Under the pieces are notes generated by a model, which had not been told where the DNA came from, searched no databases, and saw only the letters and a list, made by a program, of their open reading frames with translations. From CAIXZV01 sp037446495 (lineage in GTDB: Bacteria > Chloroflexota > Limnocylindria > Limnocylindrales > CSP1-4), in NCBI GenBank assembly GCA_037446495.1, contig JBBIIL010000116.1:1-7206 (forward strand): DNA of 7,206 nucleotides, in the 5' to 3' direction. Made by a program: the position numbers and the translations under genes. Shown piece by piece: positions 1 to 4,999 of the stretch. Within the stretch, counting starts at the first letter, position 1, and each line of letters opens with the position of its first letter.

Positions 1-244
1 CGGTCCTGGGCAGAATCGTCGCGAGCCAGTTCCCGGCCGGCAGCCTCGCGAGACGTGGGCTGCGACGGCGGCCACCACGCCGGGCGGCTTGTCCGCACTG
101 TCTGGCCCGCCGGTCGCCTGCGCTCGACAGGCCGCGTGCTCGCCCTCAGCAGCCCAGGGCGTAGCTGACCGCCGCGCAGACTCGCTCCCGGCGCGAGCGC
201 ATGGAGGCGGCCTTCGCCGAGGCGACGACGACCTTCGGAGCCTG
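1..244. other. No recognisable gene (left edge)
   Basis: This stretch lies downstream of the first VapC stop codon. Long open frames cross it on the plus strand, but they are arginine- and proline-rich and look like GC-driven shadows. One plus-strand frame around 175-243 has a more protein-like composition (reads MEAAFAEATTTFGACQ from about 201) but has no RBS and no recognisable family. It could be a scrap of an older gene. No convincing terminator hairpin with a T-run is seen after the toxin. Confidence 0.5.
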
Positions 245-643
245 TCAGCGCGGCGTCGCCGTCGGGAGGCCCAACAGCCTCGCCGCGGCGAACATCCGCT
301 CGTCGTAGGTCACGATCGCCTCCAGGTCGTCGCCGATGGCCAAGGCGGTTGCGAGATGGACGGCGTCGAGCGTCCGGAGCACCTGCGGCTCCAGGGTGCC
401 CGCCACGTCCAGGATCCGGTCGTCGATGGCGATCAGGTCGACCCGCCGCAGCCCCTCGCGAACCGTCGCCAGGGCGTCCGGGCCAAGGTGGCGCACGGCG
501 CGCAGGGACTCCGTGCGCAGCAGGGCCGACGACGTTCTGCGAGCAGTGGTGGTACCGGCCACGAACCTCCGAAGGGCCGCCGTTTCCGCCTCTTCGACCA
601 CCAGCTTGACGAAGGCCGAGCTGTCCAGGTACAGCGCCGTCAC
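245..643 (-). CDS. vapC: VapC-type PIN-domain toxin, TA module 1
   Basis: This 132-residue protein spans a whole PIN domain, the normal VapC length. It opens with the beta-strand and first acidic residue YLDSSAFVKL (Asp7) and continues with Glu45 (RTESLRAV), Asp93 (LDAVHLATAL) and Asp114 (VTYDERMF). These are the four acidic residues that hold Mg2+ in VapC nucleases, which typically cut tRNA or rRNA and stop translation. The start is GTG at 643. A strong GGAGGGG lies eight bases upstream, inside the antitoxin gene, and the GTGA at 643-640 overlaps the antitoxin stop, so translation should be coupled. The module looks intact. The family call is firm; the RNA target cannot be read from sequence. 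Confidence 0.92.
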   Translation of the reverse strand: MTALYLDSSAFVKLVVEEAETAALRRFVAGTTTARRTSSALLRTESLRAVRHLGPDALATVREGLRRVDLIAIDDRILDVAGTLEPQVLRTLDAVHLATALAIGDDLEAIVTYDERMFAAARLLGLPTATPR

Positions 644-903
644 TCAGCCCGCCCCTCCGACACGCGCCGCGACGGCGCGGCGGCCCCCCGGGGGAGACGG
701 ACGGGCACGAGGTCGAGGAGGTCGCCCTCCGCCCGCCGCAGGAGGCCCTCGCGCTCCAGTCGGGCAAGACCGGTGGGCATCGATCGCAGCAGGACGGCGA
801 CCGGTCGCCCGCGATCGGTGACCTCGACGGTCTCGCCGGCGGCCACTCGCCTGAGGATGGCGCTCGCCTCGCGCCGCAGCTCCCGGACCCCAACGCGCTC
901 CAT
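640..903 (-). CDS. Phd/YefM-type antitoxin, TA module 1
   Basis: This small antitoxin (87 residues from the ATG at 903) begins MERVGVRELRREASAILRRV, the classic start of actinobacterial Phd/YefM antitoxins. The folded DNA-binding region covers about residues 1-45, including the EVTDRGRPVAVLL strand pair. The disordered tail (about 46-87) would wrap the toxin active site. An upstream in-frame ATG at 912 would add MSH. I prefer 903 because family members start at MERVGVRE and because the -10 element at 916-911 would overlap the 912 start but puts +1 at about 904-903. The gene overlaps VapC by four bases. It should neutralise VapC1 and repress its own promoter with it. Confidence 0.88.
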   Translation of the reverse strand: MERVGVRELRREASAILRRVAAGETVEVTDRGRPVAVLLRSMPTGLARLEREGLLRRAEGDLLDLVPVRLPRGAAAPSRRVSEGRAE

Positions 904-921
904 GTGCGACATAGTAGCACA
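901..921 (-). promoter_or_regulatory. Extended -10 promoter and operator-like inverted repeat, TA module 1
   Basis: On the minus strand an extended -10, TGC followed by TACTAT (TGC 919-917, TACTAT 916-911), puts the transcription start at about 904, next to the ATG at 903, so the mRNA would be leaderless. No good -35 is present, as is usual for extended -10 promoters. An inverted repeat TGTGC (903-907) / GCACA (917-921) with a nine-base spacer brackets the -10 and is a plausible binding site for the antitoxin or the TA complex. A TTGACA at 1004-999 on this strand has no usable -10 at the right distance. Confidence 0.5.
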
Positions 922-982
922 CCGACGCCCCGCCGGTGGGCACCTTCGAGGGAGGTCCGTACGGCGGACCGGTCGTTCCCGG

Positions 983-1000
983 TAGGATCGGCTGGCGATG
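983..1000 (+). promoter_or_regulatory. Possible promoter of the SNF2-like remnant
   Basis: TAGGAT at 983-988 is a good actinobacterial-style -10. It would start transcription at about 995, three bases before an ATG at 998 that opens the frame of the helicase-like remnant. No clear -35 is seen. The spacing again fits a leaderless message. The case rests on one hexamer plus spacing. Confidence 0.25.
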
Positions 1001-1373
1001 TCAACACTTCCACTGGGCTGACCGTTGCTGGCGCTTCACGCCACCTGGGCGCTCGACCACCGCCTGCACCTCTGGGCCGAGGATGCGACGGCCTTCGAGG
1101 GACACGGGCGACGCGCCGTGCGCCGAACCTCCAAGACCCCTCCCCACCCATGGGCCGCCGCGTCGGATGGCGTGGCGCGCGCCATCGAGGCCGCGAACGC
1201 CGGCGAAACAGACCTGACCGGCCGAGCTCGACCGGGCCGGCTGACCCTCTGCCTCCCCGGAGGCATGGCGGCTCCCTGGCCATCTCGCGCTGTCGGAGCT
1301 GCCCATGCCGAACCCGCGACCGGCGGGCGCCGAGTGGATCGACGCCTACCGCCACTGGGCGGTGCAACGCTGA
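998..1373 (+). pseudogene. Decayed N-terminus resembling an actinobacterial SNF2-type helicase
   Basis: The frame from 1025 reads LLALHATWALDHRLHLWAED, then a HPWAA motif and LTLCLPGGMAAPWPS. These match my recollection of the N-terminal region of large actinobacterial SNF2/DEAD-like helicases (LHxxW...LxLWAED, RPHPFAA, LPxxxxAPLPSP). Such proteins are about 900-1,000 residues with ATPase domains far downstream; none of that follows here. The same frame extends back to ATG 998 but carries a TGA at 1019-1021. After about 1282 the protein-like reading moves to another frame (LALSELPMPNPRPAGAEW, then IDAYRHWAVQR, stop at 1373). The nonsense codon, frameshift and missing body mean a dead fragment. 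The family call is tentative; a chance resemblance is possible. Confidence 0.4.
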
Positions 1374-1398
1374 TCCTGGCGGCGCTGATCCTGGCCGC
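1369..1398 (+). repeat. 15-bp tandem duplication
   Basis: CGCTGATCCTGGCGG (1369-1383) is followed directly by CGCTGATCCTGGCCG (1384-1398), 14 of 15 bases identical. It begins at the end of the last protein-like frame of the helicase-like remnant and looks like a slippage duplication in decaying DNA. Confidence 0.7.
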
Positions 1399-1522
1399 GT
1401 GTCGGGGCACGACACCCGGGCTCTCGACCACGCGACTTCAGCCGTCGGGCGTGGAGCGCCGCGATCCTCGATGAGCTCATCGACAGCCTGATCGGGCGAA
1501 GGCCGGAGCATGCGGGACGCGC

Positions 1523-1573
1523 GCGCCTGTAGCTCAGCGGATCGAGCGTCGGCCTCCGGAGCCTGACCGCGTG
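1523..1573 (+). pseudogene. Truncated tRNA-Arg (anticodon CCG) remnant
   Basis: The 5' two-thirds of a tRNA can be folded. The 5' acceptor strand is GCGCCTG (1523-1529), followed by T8 and A9. The D-arm is GCTC (1532-1535) / GAGC (1544-1547) around an AGCGGATC loop. The anticodon stem is TCGGC (1549-1553) and the loop CTCCGGA (1554-1560) with anticodon CCG at 1556-1558. The 3' half fails: the anticodon stem return has an extra T at 1564 (without it GCCGA would pair perfectly), only a possible CGCGTG start of the T-arm remains, and neither a TTCGAAT T-loop nor a CAGGCGC 3' acceptor strand follows. The A usual at position 21 is C. This is a non-functional scar, as left by integrase-driven insertion or excision at tRNA genes. 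Confidence 0.75.
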
Positions 1574-1658
1574 AGCGTTGTGGCCGCCCGAGTGGGGCCC
1601 CGAGCGAACCGGGTGGAGCGTTACGCCCTACGACCGGCGCGGATACGCAAGCCGTCCG

Positions 1659-2060
1659 TCACGGCAGGACGCTGACGTCGGTGTGGGTCCGAGCCGCGCG
1701 GGCCAGCCGCTCGTCGGCCGTCAGCAGCTCGGCGCCCAGGGCCTCGGCGAGCGCGACGTAGCAGGCGTCATAGGCGCTGAAGTTCGAGCGGAGGGTGAGC
1801 ACGCGCGACAGCAGCTCGAGGTGGCCGTGCCTGGTGATCGGCATCAGCCGGTAGTGCTCCAGGGCCTGGGCGGCTCGCTCGAGCGGGAGCAGCCCGCCGA
1901 GCAGTGCCCGCCGGAGGCCGGCCGCCACCTCGACGTCGCACAGCGCCGGCACCCGCAGGTCCACGTCGGACTGCCGCAGGACGTCGCGGATCGGGGCCGA
2001 TCGGTCGGTCTGCAGCAGGTACTCGAGCAGCGCCGAGGCGTCGGCGACGACCGTCCTCAG
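1659..2060 (-). CDS. vapC: VapC-type PIN-domain toxin, TA module 2 (non-standard start codon)
   Basis: This PIN-domain toxin of about 133 residues reads VVADASALLEYLL near its start. Numbering from the CTG at 2060, the metal-binding acids are all present: Asp7 (VVADAS), Glu44 (CDVEVAAG), Asp98 (SAYDACYVALAEALG) and Asp116 (LTADERLA). The ribonuclease should be active if made. No ATG, GTG or TTG lies near the expected start in this frame. Candidates are CTG at 2060, which overlaps the antitoxin stop as CTGA, or ACG at 2054, exactly where a VapC would begin (would-be MVVADAS). A GGAGGG at 2069-2064 is three bases from CTG and nine from ACG. Expression is probably weak, and a lost ATG is possible. 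Coordinates use CTG. Confidence 0.85.
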   Translation of the reverse strand: MRTVVADASALLEYLLQTDRSAPIRDVLRQSDVDLRVPALCDVEVAAGLRRALLGGLLPLERAAQALEHYRLMPITRHGHLELLSRVLTLRSNFSAYDACYVALAEALGAELLTADERLARAARTHTDVSVLP

Positions 2061-2293
2061 GAGCCCTCCGTGTCGGCGCGCTCCCCGCGGACGAGGTCGG
2101 CGGCCGGGCGGCCCAGCTCGACGCTGCTGCTCGCCTCGACGCGATCGAACACCTCGTCGGCCGGTGGCCTCGCCACCTCGCGCTCGAGGATGTCCTGAAT
2201 GTACTTCGTGAGCGTCACGCCCCGCCGCCTGGCCCGCCTCGCCAGCTCCTTGTGGAGGCGCTCGGGCACGTTCCGGACCTGGATCATCGACAT
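2057..2293 (-). CDS. FitA/Arc-like ribbon-helix-helix antitoxin, TA module 2
   Basis: The 78-residue protein starts MSMIQVRNVPERLHKELARR. An N-terminal beta-strand (SMIQVRNV) is followed by two helices (PERLHKELARRARRRGV and TLTKYIQDILEREV), the ribbon-helix-helix layout of FitA/VapB-type antitoxins. The C-terminal third (from about residue 43) is acidic and would bind VapC2. ATG 2293 has no Shine-Dalgarno sequence, but the -10 hexamer ends seven bases upstream, so the message should be leaderless. The protein is expected to bind the palindromic site at 2309-2323 and repress the operon. Its last four bases overlap the candidate CTG start of the toxin. Confidence 0.88.
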   Translation of the reverse strand: MSMIQVRNVPERLHKELARRARRRGVTLTKYIQDILEREVARPPADEVFDRVEASSSVELGRPAADLVRGERADTEGS

Positions 2294-2299
2294 GCGCAG

Positions 2300-2328
2300 A
2301 GCATGTCACATGTGCTGCACATGGTCAA
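2300..2328 (-). promoter_or_regulatory. Promoter with a perfect palindromic operator, TA module 2
   Basis: On the minus strand the -35 is TTGACC (2328-2323), with an exact 17-base spacer, then -10 CATGCT (2305-2300) preceded by TGA (extended -10). The predicted +1 is 2293, the A of the antitoxin ATG. The spacer is nearly filled by a perfect inverted repeat, CATGTG (2309-2314) CTG CACATG (2318-2323), and CACATGTG at 2307-2314 is itself palindromic. A protein bound there would block RNA polymerase. This is the best-formed promoter in the window. Confidence 0.65.
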
Positions 2329-2362
2329 CCGGCTGACTCGATGGCGCGGGCGATGTCGCATC

Positions 2363-2397
2363 CCGCGTCGTCCGATGTCTCTTCCGCGTCGTCCGAT
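2363..2397. repeat. Two direct repeats with 21-bp period upstream of TA module 2
   Basis: CCGCGTCGTCCGAT occurs at 2363-2376 and again at 2384-2397, a 14-bp exact match with a 21-bp period (two helical turns). GATGTC precedes the first copy and lies between the two (2352-2357 and 2374-2379). The pair sits 35-70 bp upstream of the module 2 -35. It could be an accessory binding site or simply a slipped duplication. Confidence 0.6.
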
Positions 2398-2608
2398 CGC
2401 GGTGTAAGCGCACCCAGCGCCGCAGGGCGTCGGGGACGGCTCGGACGTCGGCGGCGTCGAGCGTCGCCTTGATCCGGGAGACGCTGGCGGCGCTGGACCA
2501 GTTCGCGCCGGAGTTCAGGGCGAGGGCCGGCGACCCGTCAACGTTCGGCCCCGCGAAGTCGCTCGTCGACGCGCGAGCGCGACCGCTGCACTGATCCGAG
2601 GTGGTCAC
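2398..2608 (-). other. Unassigned open stretch between TA modules 2 and 3
   Basis: A minus-strand frame (2306-2608) stays open, and part of it has natural-looking composition (SSAASVSRIKATLDAADVRA, then VPDALRRWVRLHRD at about 2410-2510). It has no clear RBS, no known family, and runs into the module 2 repeats and promoter, so it may be a gene scrap rather than a gene. An inverted repeat CGCTCG (2560-2565) / CGAGCG (2574-2579) lies about 35 bases past the VapC3 stop and is a weak terminator candidate without a T-run. Confidence 0.3.
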
Positions 2609-2614
2609 GAGAGC

Positions 2615-3028
2615 TCACGGCCGGAGCTCGAGCGAGGCGACGTGCGAGGGGCGCACGACCCGGAAGTGGCGCTGGTCGAGGGTGGCGAGCTTCGGCTCGT
2701 CGAGCCGCTCCGTCAGGGCCAGCACGCTCGCATCGACCACTCCCAGGGCCAGGTCGCTGTACCGGACCTGCAGCTCGCGACAGCGGGCCAGGTCGACCGC
2801 GGTCGGCGGCTCGACGCGGTACGCGCCCGCCAGCACGTCGTCGAGGAAGATCAGCCAGGCGTCCGGCGAGAGCCGTCGAGAGCACCAGTAGTCGAGTTCC
2901 GCCAACACCAGGGCGGGCACGACGAGGTCTTCCGTGCTGTCCGTGAGCAGCGCAGCGCACCGGGCGTGGTCGGGATCCGCCGCGTCAAGGGCCGCGAGGA
3001 GGGGGCCCGTGTCGAGGATGAGCGCCAC
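2615..3028 (-). CDS. vapC: VapC-type PIN-domain toxin, TA module 3
   Basis: This 137-residue PIN-domain ribonuclease toxin opens MALILDTGPLLAALDAADPD. The acidic residues are Asp6, Glu44 (VLAELDYW), Asp99 (GVVDASVLALTERL) and Asp118 (ATLDQRHF), all intact. The DTGPL...DxDH pattern and the LA/VVDAS motif place it in a VapC branch distinct from the other two toxins here. Translation starts at GTG 3028, directly abutting the antitoxin stop (TGAGTG, no gap), with GGAAGAG about nine bases upstream, so it should be coupled to the antitoxin. The toxin looks complete. Cellular target unknown. Confidence 0.92.
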   Translation of the reverse strand: MALILDTGPLLAALDAADPDHARCAALLTDSTEDLVVPALVLAELDYWCSRRLSPDAWLIFLDDVLAGAYRVEPPTAVDLARCRELQVRYSDLALGVVDASVLALTERLDEPKLATLDQRHFRVVRPSHVASLELRP

Positions 3029-3262
3029 TCAGCGCGGCTCTTCCGCGACCGGCTCGGCCGTGAGGTCGGCCGCGCTGGCCCCGTCGGTCGAGCGCCCGAC
3101 GCCGACGCGTGGCCGCCGGCTCGCGCGCAGCGCCTGCGCCTTCTCCTCGACCGCCTCCCGAAGCAGCGCCGAGACCGGCACACCGCGCCGGTCCGCCTCG
3201 GCCTCGAGCGTCCCGAGCGCAGCGATGGACGCGCTGACCGTCGTCCGTCGGTTCTTCATCAT
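3029..3262 (-). CDS. Ribbon-helix-helix (CopG/VapB-like) antitoxin, TA module 3
   Basis: The protein is 77 residues from the ATG at 3262 (76 from the adjacent ATG at 3259). It reads MMKNRRTTVSASIAALGTLE, then ADRRGVPVSALLREAVEEKA. The N-terminal strand (RRTTVSA) and two helices fit a ribbon-helix-helix DNA-binding fold. The Arg/Pro-rich linker and acidic tail (about residues 52-77) should contact VapC3. The open frame continues upstream to 3361, but that part is arginine-rich, has no RBS, and crosses the -10 element at 3276-3271, so the MMKN start is preferred. It is probably co-transcribed with VapC3 and autorepressing. Confidence 0.87.
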   Translation of the reverse strand: MMKNRRTTVSASIAALGTLEAEADRRGVPVSALLREAVEEKAQALRASRRPRVGVGRSTDGASAADLTAEPVAEEPR

Positions 3263-3288
3263 GATGCGTGATGCTAGCACCCAGCATC
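3262..3288 (-). promoter_or_regulatory. Extended -10 promoter and operator-like inverted repeat, TA module 3
   Basis: On the minus strand TGC (3279-3277) followed by TAGCAT (3276-3271) forms an extended -10. The predicted start at about 3264 lies two bases before the ATG at 3262. An inverted repeat GATGCT (3270-3275) / AGCATC (3283-3288) overlaps the -10, and TGCTAGCA (3272-3279) is itself an 8-bp palindrome. No good -35 is visible. The layout matches modules 1 and 2 although the repeat sequences differ, as expected for different antitoxins. Confidence 0.5.
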
Positions 3289-3299
3289 GTCGGCGTGCC

Positions 3300-4027
3300 G
3301 GGCGCCGGGCCTTACGCTCTACGTTGGCCGTCGGGTCCCCGCCAGGATGCCCGCCCACCACGGTCCCGCGCGGAGGAGCCTCCTTGTCCCTGCGCCGCGT
3401 CCCTGGTCTAGCCCCTGGGCGCGGTCCAGACGGCCGTCCAGATGGCGCTCACGGGCCATCGAACGAGATCGGGGCCGACAAGAAACGGGTAGCCGCTGCC
3501 GAGGGTCGCGACGATGACGCACCGATCCGCGCACGGGCGCCAAGGTATCGAGCTCGCTGACCGGGCCGTTGATCGAGGGGACCTCCAGCACCCCGACGTT
3601 CGGGCGACAATGTGGCGATCTGCTGCCGTCTCGCCTGCCATTGGATTGACGATGCGACGAACGACGATCGCCGACTACGCTGCTGACCTGCTTGCCGAGC
3701 ATCGCGCGCTCCCGGGCGAAGAGCTCGGACGTCTGATTGCCGCCCGAGGACTGACCCGAGCCAAGGAGCCAGCTCGACGCGGCATGAACCGCTCCCGCTG
3801 GCTCGCGTGCCCAGGGTCCTGCACCGCGCCACGCAGGAAGCGCCGGCGCCTGGGTTTGGACTCTACCTCGCCAGTGCCGGGTACGCAGCACTGGCCGCTG
3901 CCTGGCCGTTCAAGGGACTGCGCAGGAGTGGCGGCCGCCGATAGAGTGCCGGCGCAGGGAGGATGGCCCGGACGAGGCGGAGGTGTTCCAAAGTCCGCCT
4001 GGAGGGCCGCCGGGCGGCTGGACACGC
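3300..4027. other. Gene-poor region of about 700 bp
   Basis: No gene can be supported here. Long open frames exist on both strands but overlap each other, are Arg/Ser-rich and lack RBS. On the minus strand two short pieces look more natural, VGVLEVPSINGPVSELDTLA (about 3595-3535) and, in another frame, VATLGSGYPFLVGPDLVRWP ending before a stop at 3408. Together they could be the C-terminus of a frameshifted gene I do not recognise. On the plus strand TAGAGT (3942-3947), GGGAGG (3957-3962) and ATG 3963 imitate a gene start, but the frame that follows looks non-coding. Confidence 0.4.
3870..3895. repeat. Perfect 8-bp inverted repeat
   Basis: GCCAGTGC (3870-3877) and GCACTGGC (3888-3895) pair perfectly around a 10-base loop. 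There is no T-run on either side, so it is not a classical terminator. It could be a protein-binding site or a hairpin in a non-coding transcript. It is the most regular structure in the gene-poor region. Confidence 0.5.
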
Positions 4028-4063
4028 GAGATGGGGCCGCCCCGCTCGGGACGGCCCCATCTC
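4028..4063 (-). terminator. Strong GC-rich hairpin, terminator-like
   Basis: A perfect 12-bp stem, GAGATGGGGCCG (4028-4039) with CGGCCCCATCTC (4052-4063), encloses a 12-base loop that can add three more G-C pairs (CCC 4041-4043 / GGG 4048-4050). It lies about 120 bases past the stop of the small membrane-protein gene, so it may end that operon. No U-tract follows on either strand, which suits the tail-less hairpins proposed for high-GC actinomycetes. Because it is symmetric it could work in both directions. Confidence 0.5.
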
Positions 4064-4185
4064 CTCGGTCGTAGCTTCGGCGCCGTGGGCGGATGCGTCA
4101 CCAGAACAATGCAGCAGTCCTAGGGCCTGGGTGGTGCTGCCAGCATTCGGAGGCCGCAGACGTCCTAGACGCGTGGACACTCCTT

Positions 4186-4290
4186 CTATTCGTGCCGCTG
4201 CCTAAGGCCCGCGAGGCGCACGCCCAGGACGATCGCCAGGACCGGGATCGCAACGAGCGCGAGCAGCAGGACAACCGATGCGAAGTCCAT
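4186..4290 (-). CDS. Small single-span membrane protein (34 aa)
   Basis: A short gene reads MDFASVVLLLALVAIPVLAI, then VLGVRLAGLRQRHE and TAG. The ATG at 4290 has AAGGAG about five bases upstream. Residues 4 to about 24 form one uninterrupted hydrophobic helix; the tail is basic (Arg-x4-Arg-x-Arg-His), so the C-terminus should stay in the cytoplasm. The gene starts 48 bases past the secreted-protein stop on the same strand and is probably in its operon. The good RBS, clean hydrophobic segment and charged tail argue for a real gene despite the size. Possible roles are a membrane partner of the secreted protein or a regulatory micropeptide. No family recognised. Confidence 0.65.
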   Translation of the reverse strand: MDFASVVLLLALVAIPVLAIVLGVRLAGLRQRHE

Positions 4291-4338
4291 CTCGACTCCT
4301 TCACGGGCGCATGGCGTCCCGGAACCGAAGGGCTACGT

Positions 4339-4950
4339 TCAGTAGCCCCCGTTCCACGTGTAGGTCCCGTTGGCGTTTCCGCGTTCTTGAACCCAGGGAG
4401 TCACAGTGTTAACGCACACGCCGACCAGACAGAACTGGAACTGACCATTTCCGAAGACCTGAACCCAAGAGGATCCATTGCCGCCCGACTGGCGCTGCGG
4501 AGTGTCACCGCCGATCTGCGTGTATGTCCAACCCGCCATCATCCCCGAAGGCCACTTCGTCGCGGTCCAGTCGGTCAGGTAGCTGCCGTTGGAGCCCCAG
4601 TCCAGTTCCTGGTTGTAGGTCCAGAGCCGCTGTCCGAAGGCGTTGTTCTGCCAGACGGTGGCGACGATGTACCACTGGCCACCGGCAGTCAGTGGCTGAA
4701 GGGCGGAGGCGACCTTTGTCATCTCCCTGTGAACCGGTCCACTAGGAGTCGTTGCCTCGTAGAAGAGAGCCTTCTCCTGCGGGGTGAGGGCCTCGAACGC
4801 GGCAGAGGGATTAGTCGAAGTCGCGACACGATCCAATATCTGGGCCGCCTGGTACTCAGCCGAGAGCGGACTGCTCGCCAGAGCTGAGGCAGGAGCGGTC
4901 AAGAGGACTGTAAGTCCTGCGACCAAGGCGAACCAACGGAACCTGGCCAC
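4339..4950 (-). CDS. Secreted protein of unknown function with C-terminal CX4C motif
   Basis: This 203-residue protein starts at GTG 4950 with a strong GGGAGGGAGG five bases upstream. Residues 1-25 form a Sec signal peptide: basic start (MARFRW), hydrophobic core to about residue 19, and Ala-x-Ala sites at 21-23 and 23-25. The mature part has a helical, acidic first section (SPLSAEYQAAQILDRVATST; LTPQEKALFYEATT). The second half is rich in Trp, Tyr, Asn and Gly and is likely beta-structured, with a lone cysteine pair (Cys174-Leu-Val-Gly-Val-Cys179) and the ending TYTWNGGY. A disulfide is plausible outside the cell. Composition is less arginine-rich than nearby shadow frames, supporting real coding. 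I do not recognise the family. It is followed by the small membrane-protein gene. Confidence 0.85.
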   Translation of the reverse strand: MARFRWFALVAGLTVLLTAPASALASSPLSAEYQAAQILDRVATSTNPSAAFEALTPQEKALFYEATTPSGPVHREMTKVASALQPLTAGGQWYIVATVWQNNAFGQRLWTYNQELDWGSNGSYLTDWTATKWPSGMMAGWTYTQIGGDTPQRQSGGNGSSWVQVFGNGQFQFCLVGVCVNTVTPWVQERGNANGTYTWNGGY

Positions 4951-4984
4951 ACAAACCTCCCTCCCAGCGGATCTGCCGGTCGCT

Positions 4985-4999
4985 CCGCAGGGACTGCGG
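4985..4999 (-). repeat. Inverted repeat upstream of the secreted-protein gene
   Basis: CCGCAG (4985-4990) and CTGCGG (4994-4999) pair perfectly around GGA, ending 35 bases before the GTG at 4950. It may be a repressor site or a small 5'-leader hairpin. Which one cannot be decided without the transcription start. Confidence 0.4.

Noticed and set aside
89..985. Long plus-strand open frame of 298 codons
   Set aside because: It is antisense to the first TA module, very rich in Arg, and has no RBS or family. GC-rich DNA commonly leaves the antisense frame open.
999..1004. Perfect TTGACA -35 on the minus strand upstream of TA module 1
   Set aside because: No acceptable -10 at 16-18 bp (it would be CGGGAA), and a better extended -10 lies next to the antitoxin ATG.
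1372..1474. Apparent lipoprotein signal (LILAALILAAC) in the plus-strand frame from 1025
   Set aside because: It comes from the 15-bp tandem duplication read in one frame, lies in the middle of a decayed region, and has no start or RBS.
1430..1532. Protein-like tail WSAAILDELIDSLIGRRPEH ending at a TAG inside the tRNA remnant
   Set aside because: Plausible composition but no start, no family and two stop codons close upstream in the same frame; too little to annotate.
2363..2397. CRISPR-like repeat pair
   Set aside because: Only two 14-bp copies with 7-bp spacing and no cas genes; a simple direct repeat.
3942..4063. Possible RNase P RNA or other housekeeping RNA (AAAGTCCG-like piece near 3990 plus large hairpin)
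   Set aside because: The GGAAAGTCCG core and other conserved RNase P segments are absent; only a short chance similarity.
3514..4074. Plus-strand open frame of 186 codons
   Set aside because: No RBS, Arg/Ser-rich, overlaps an equally long minus-strand frame; neither looks coding.
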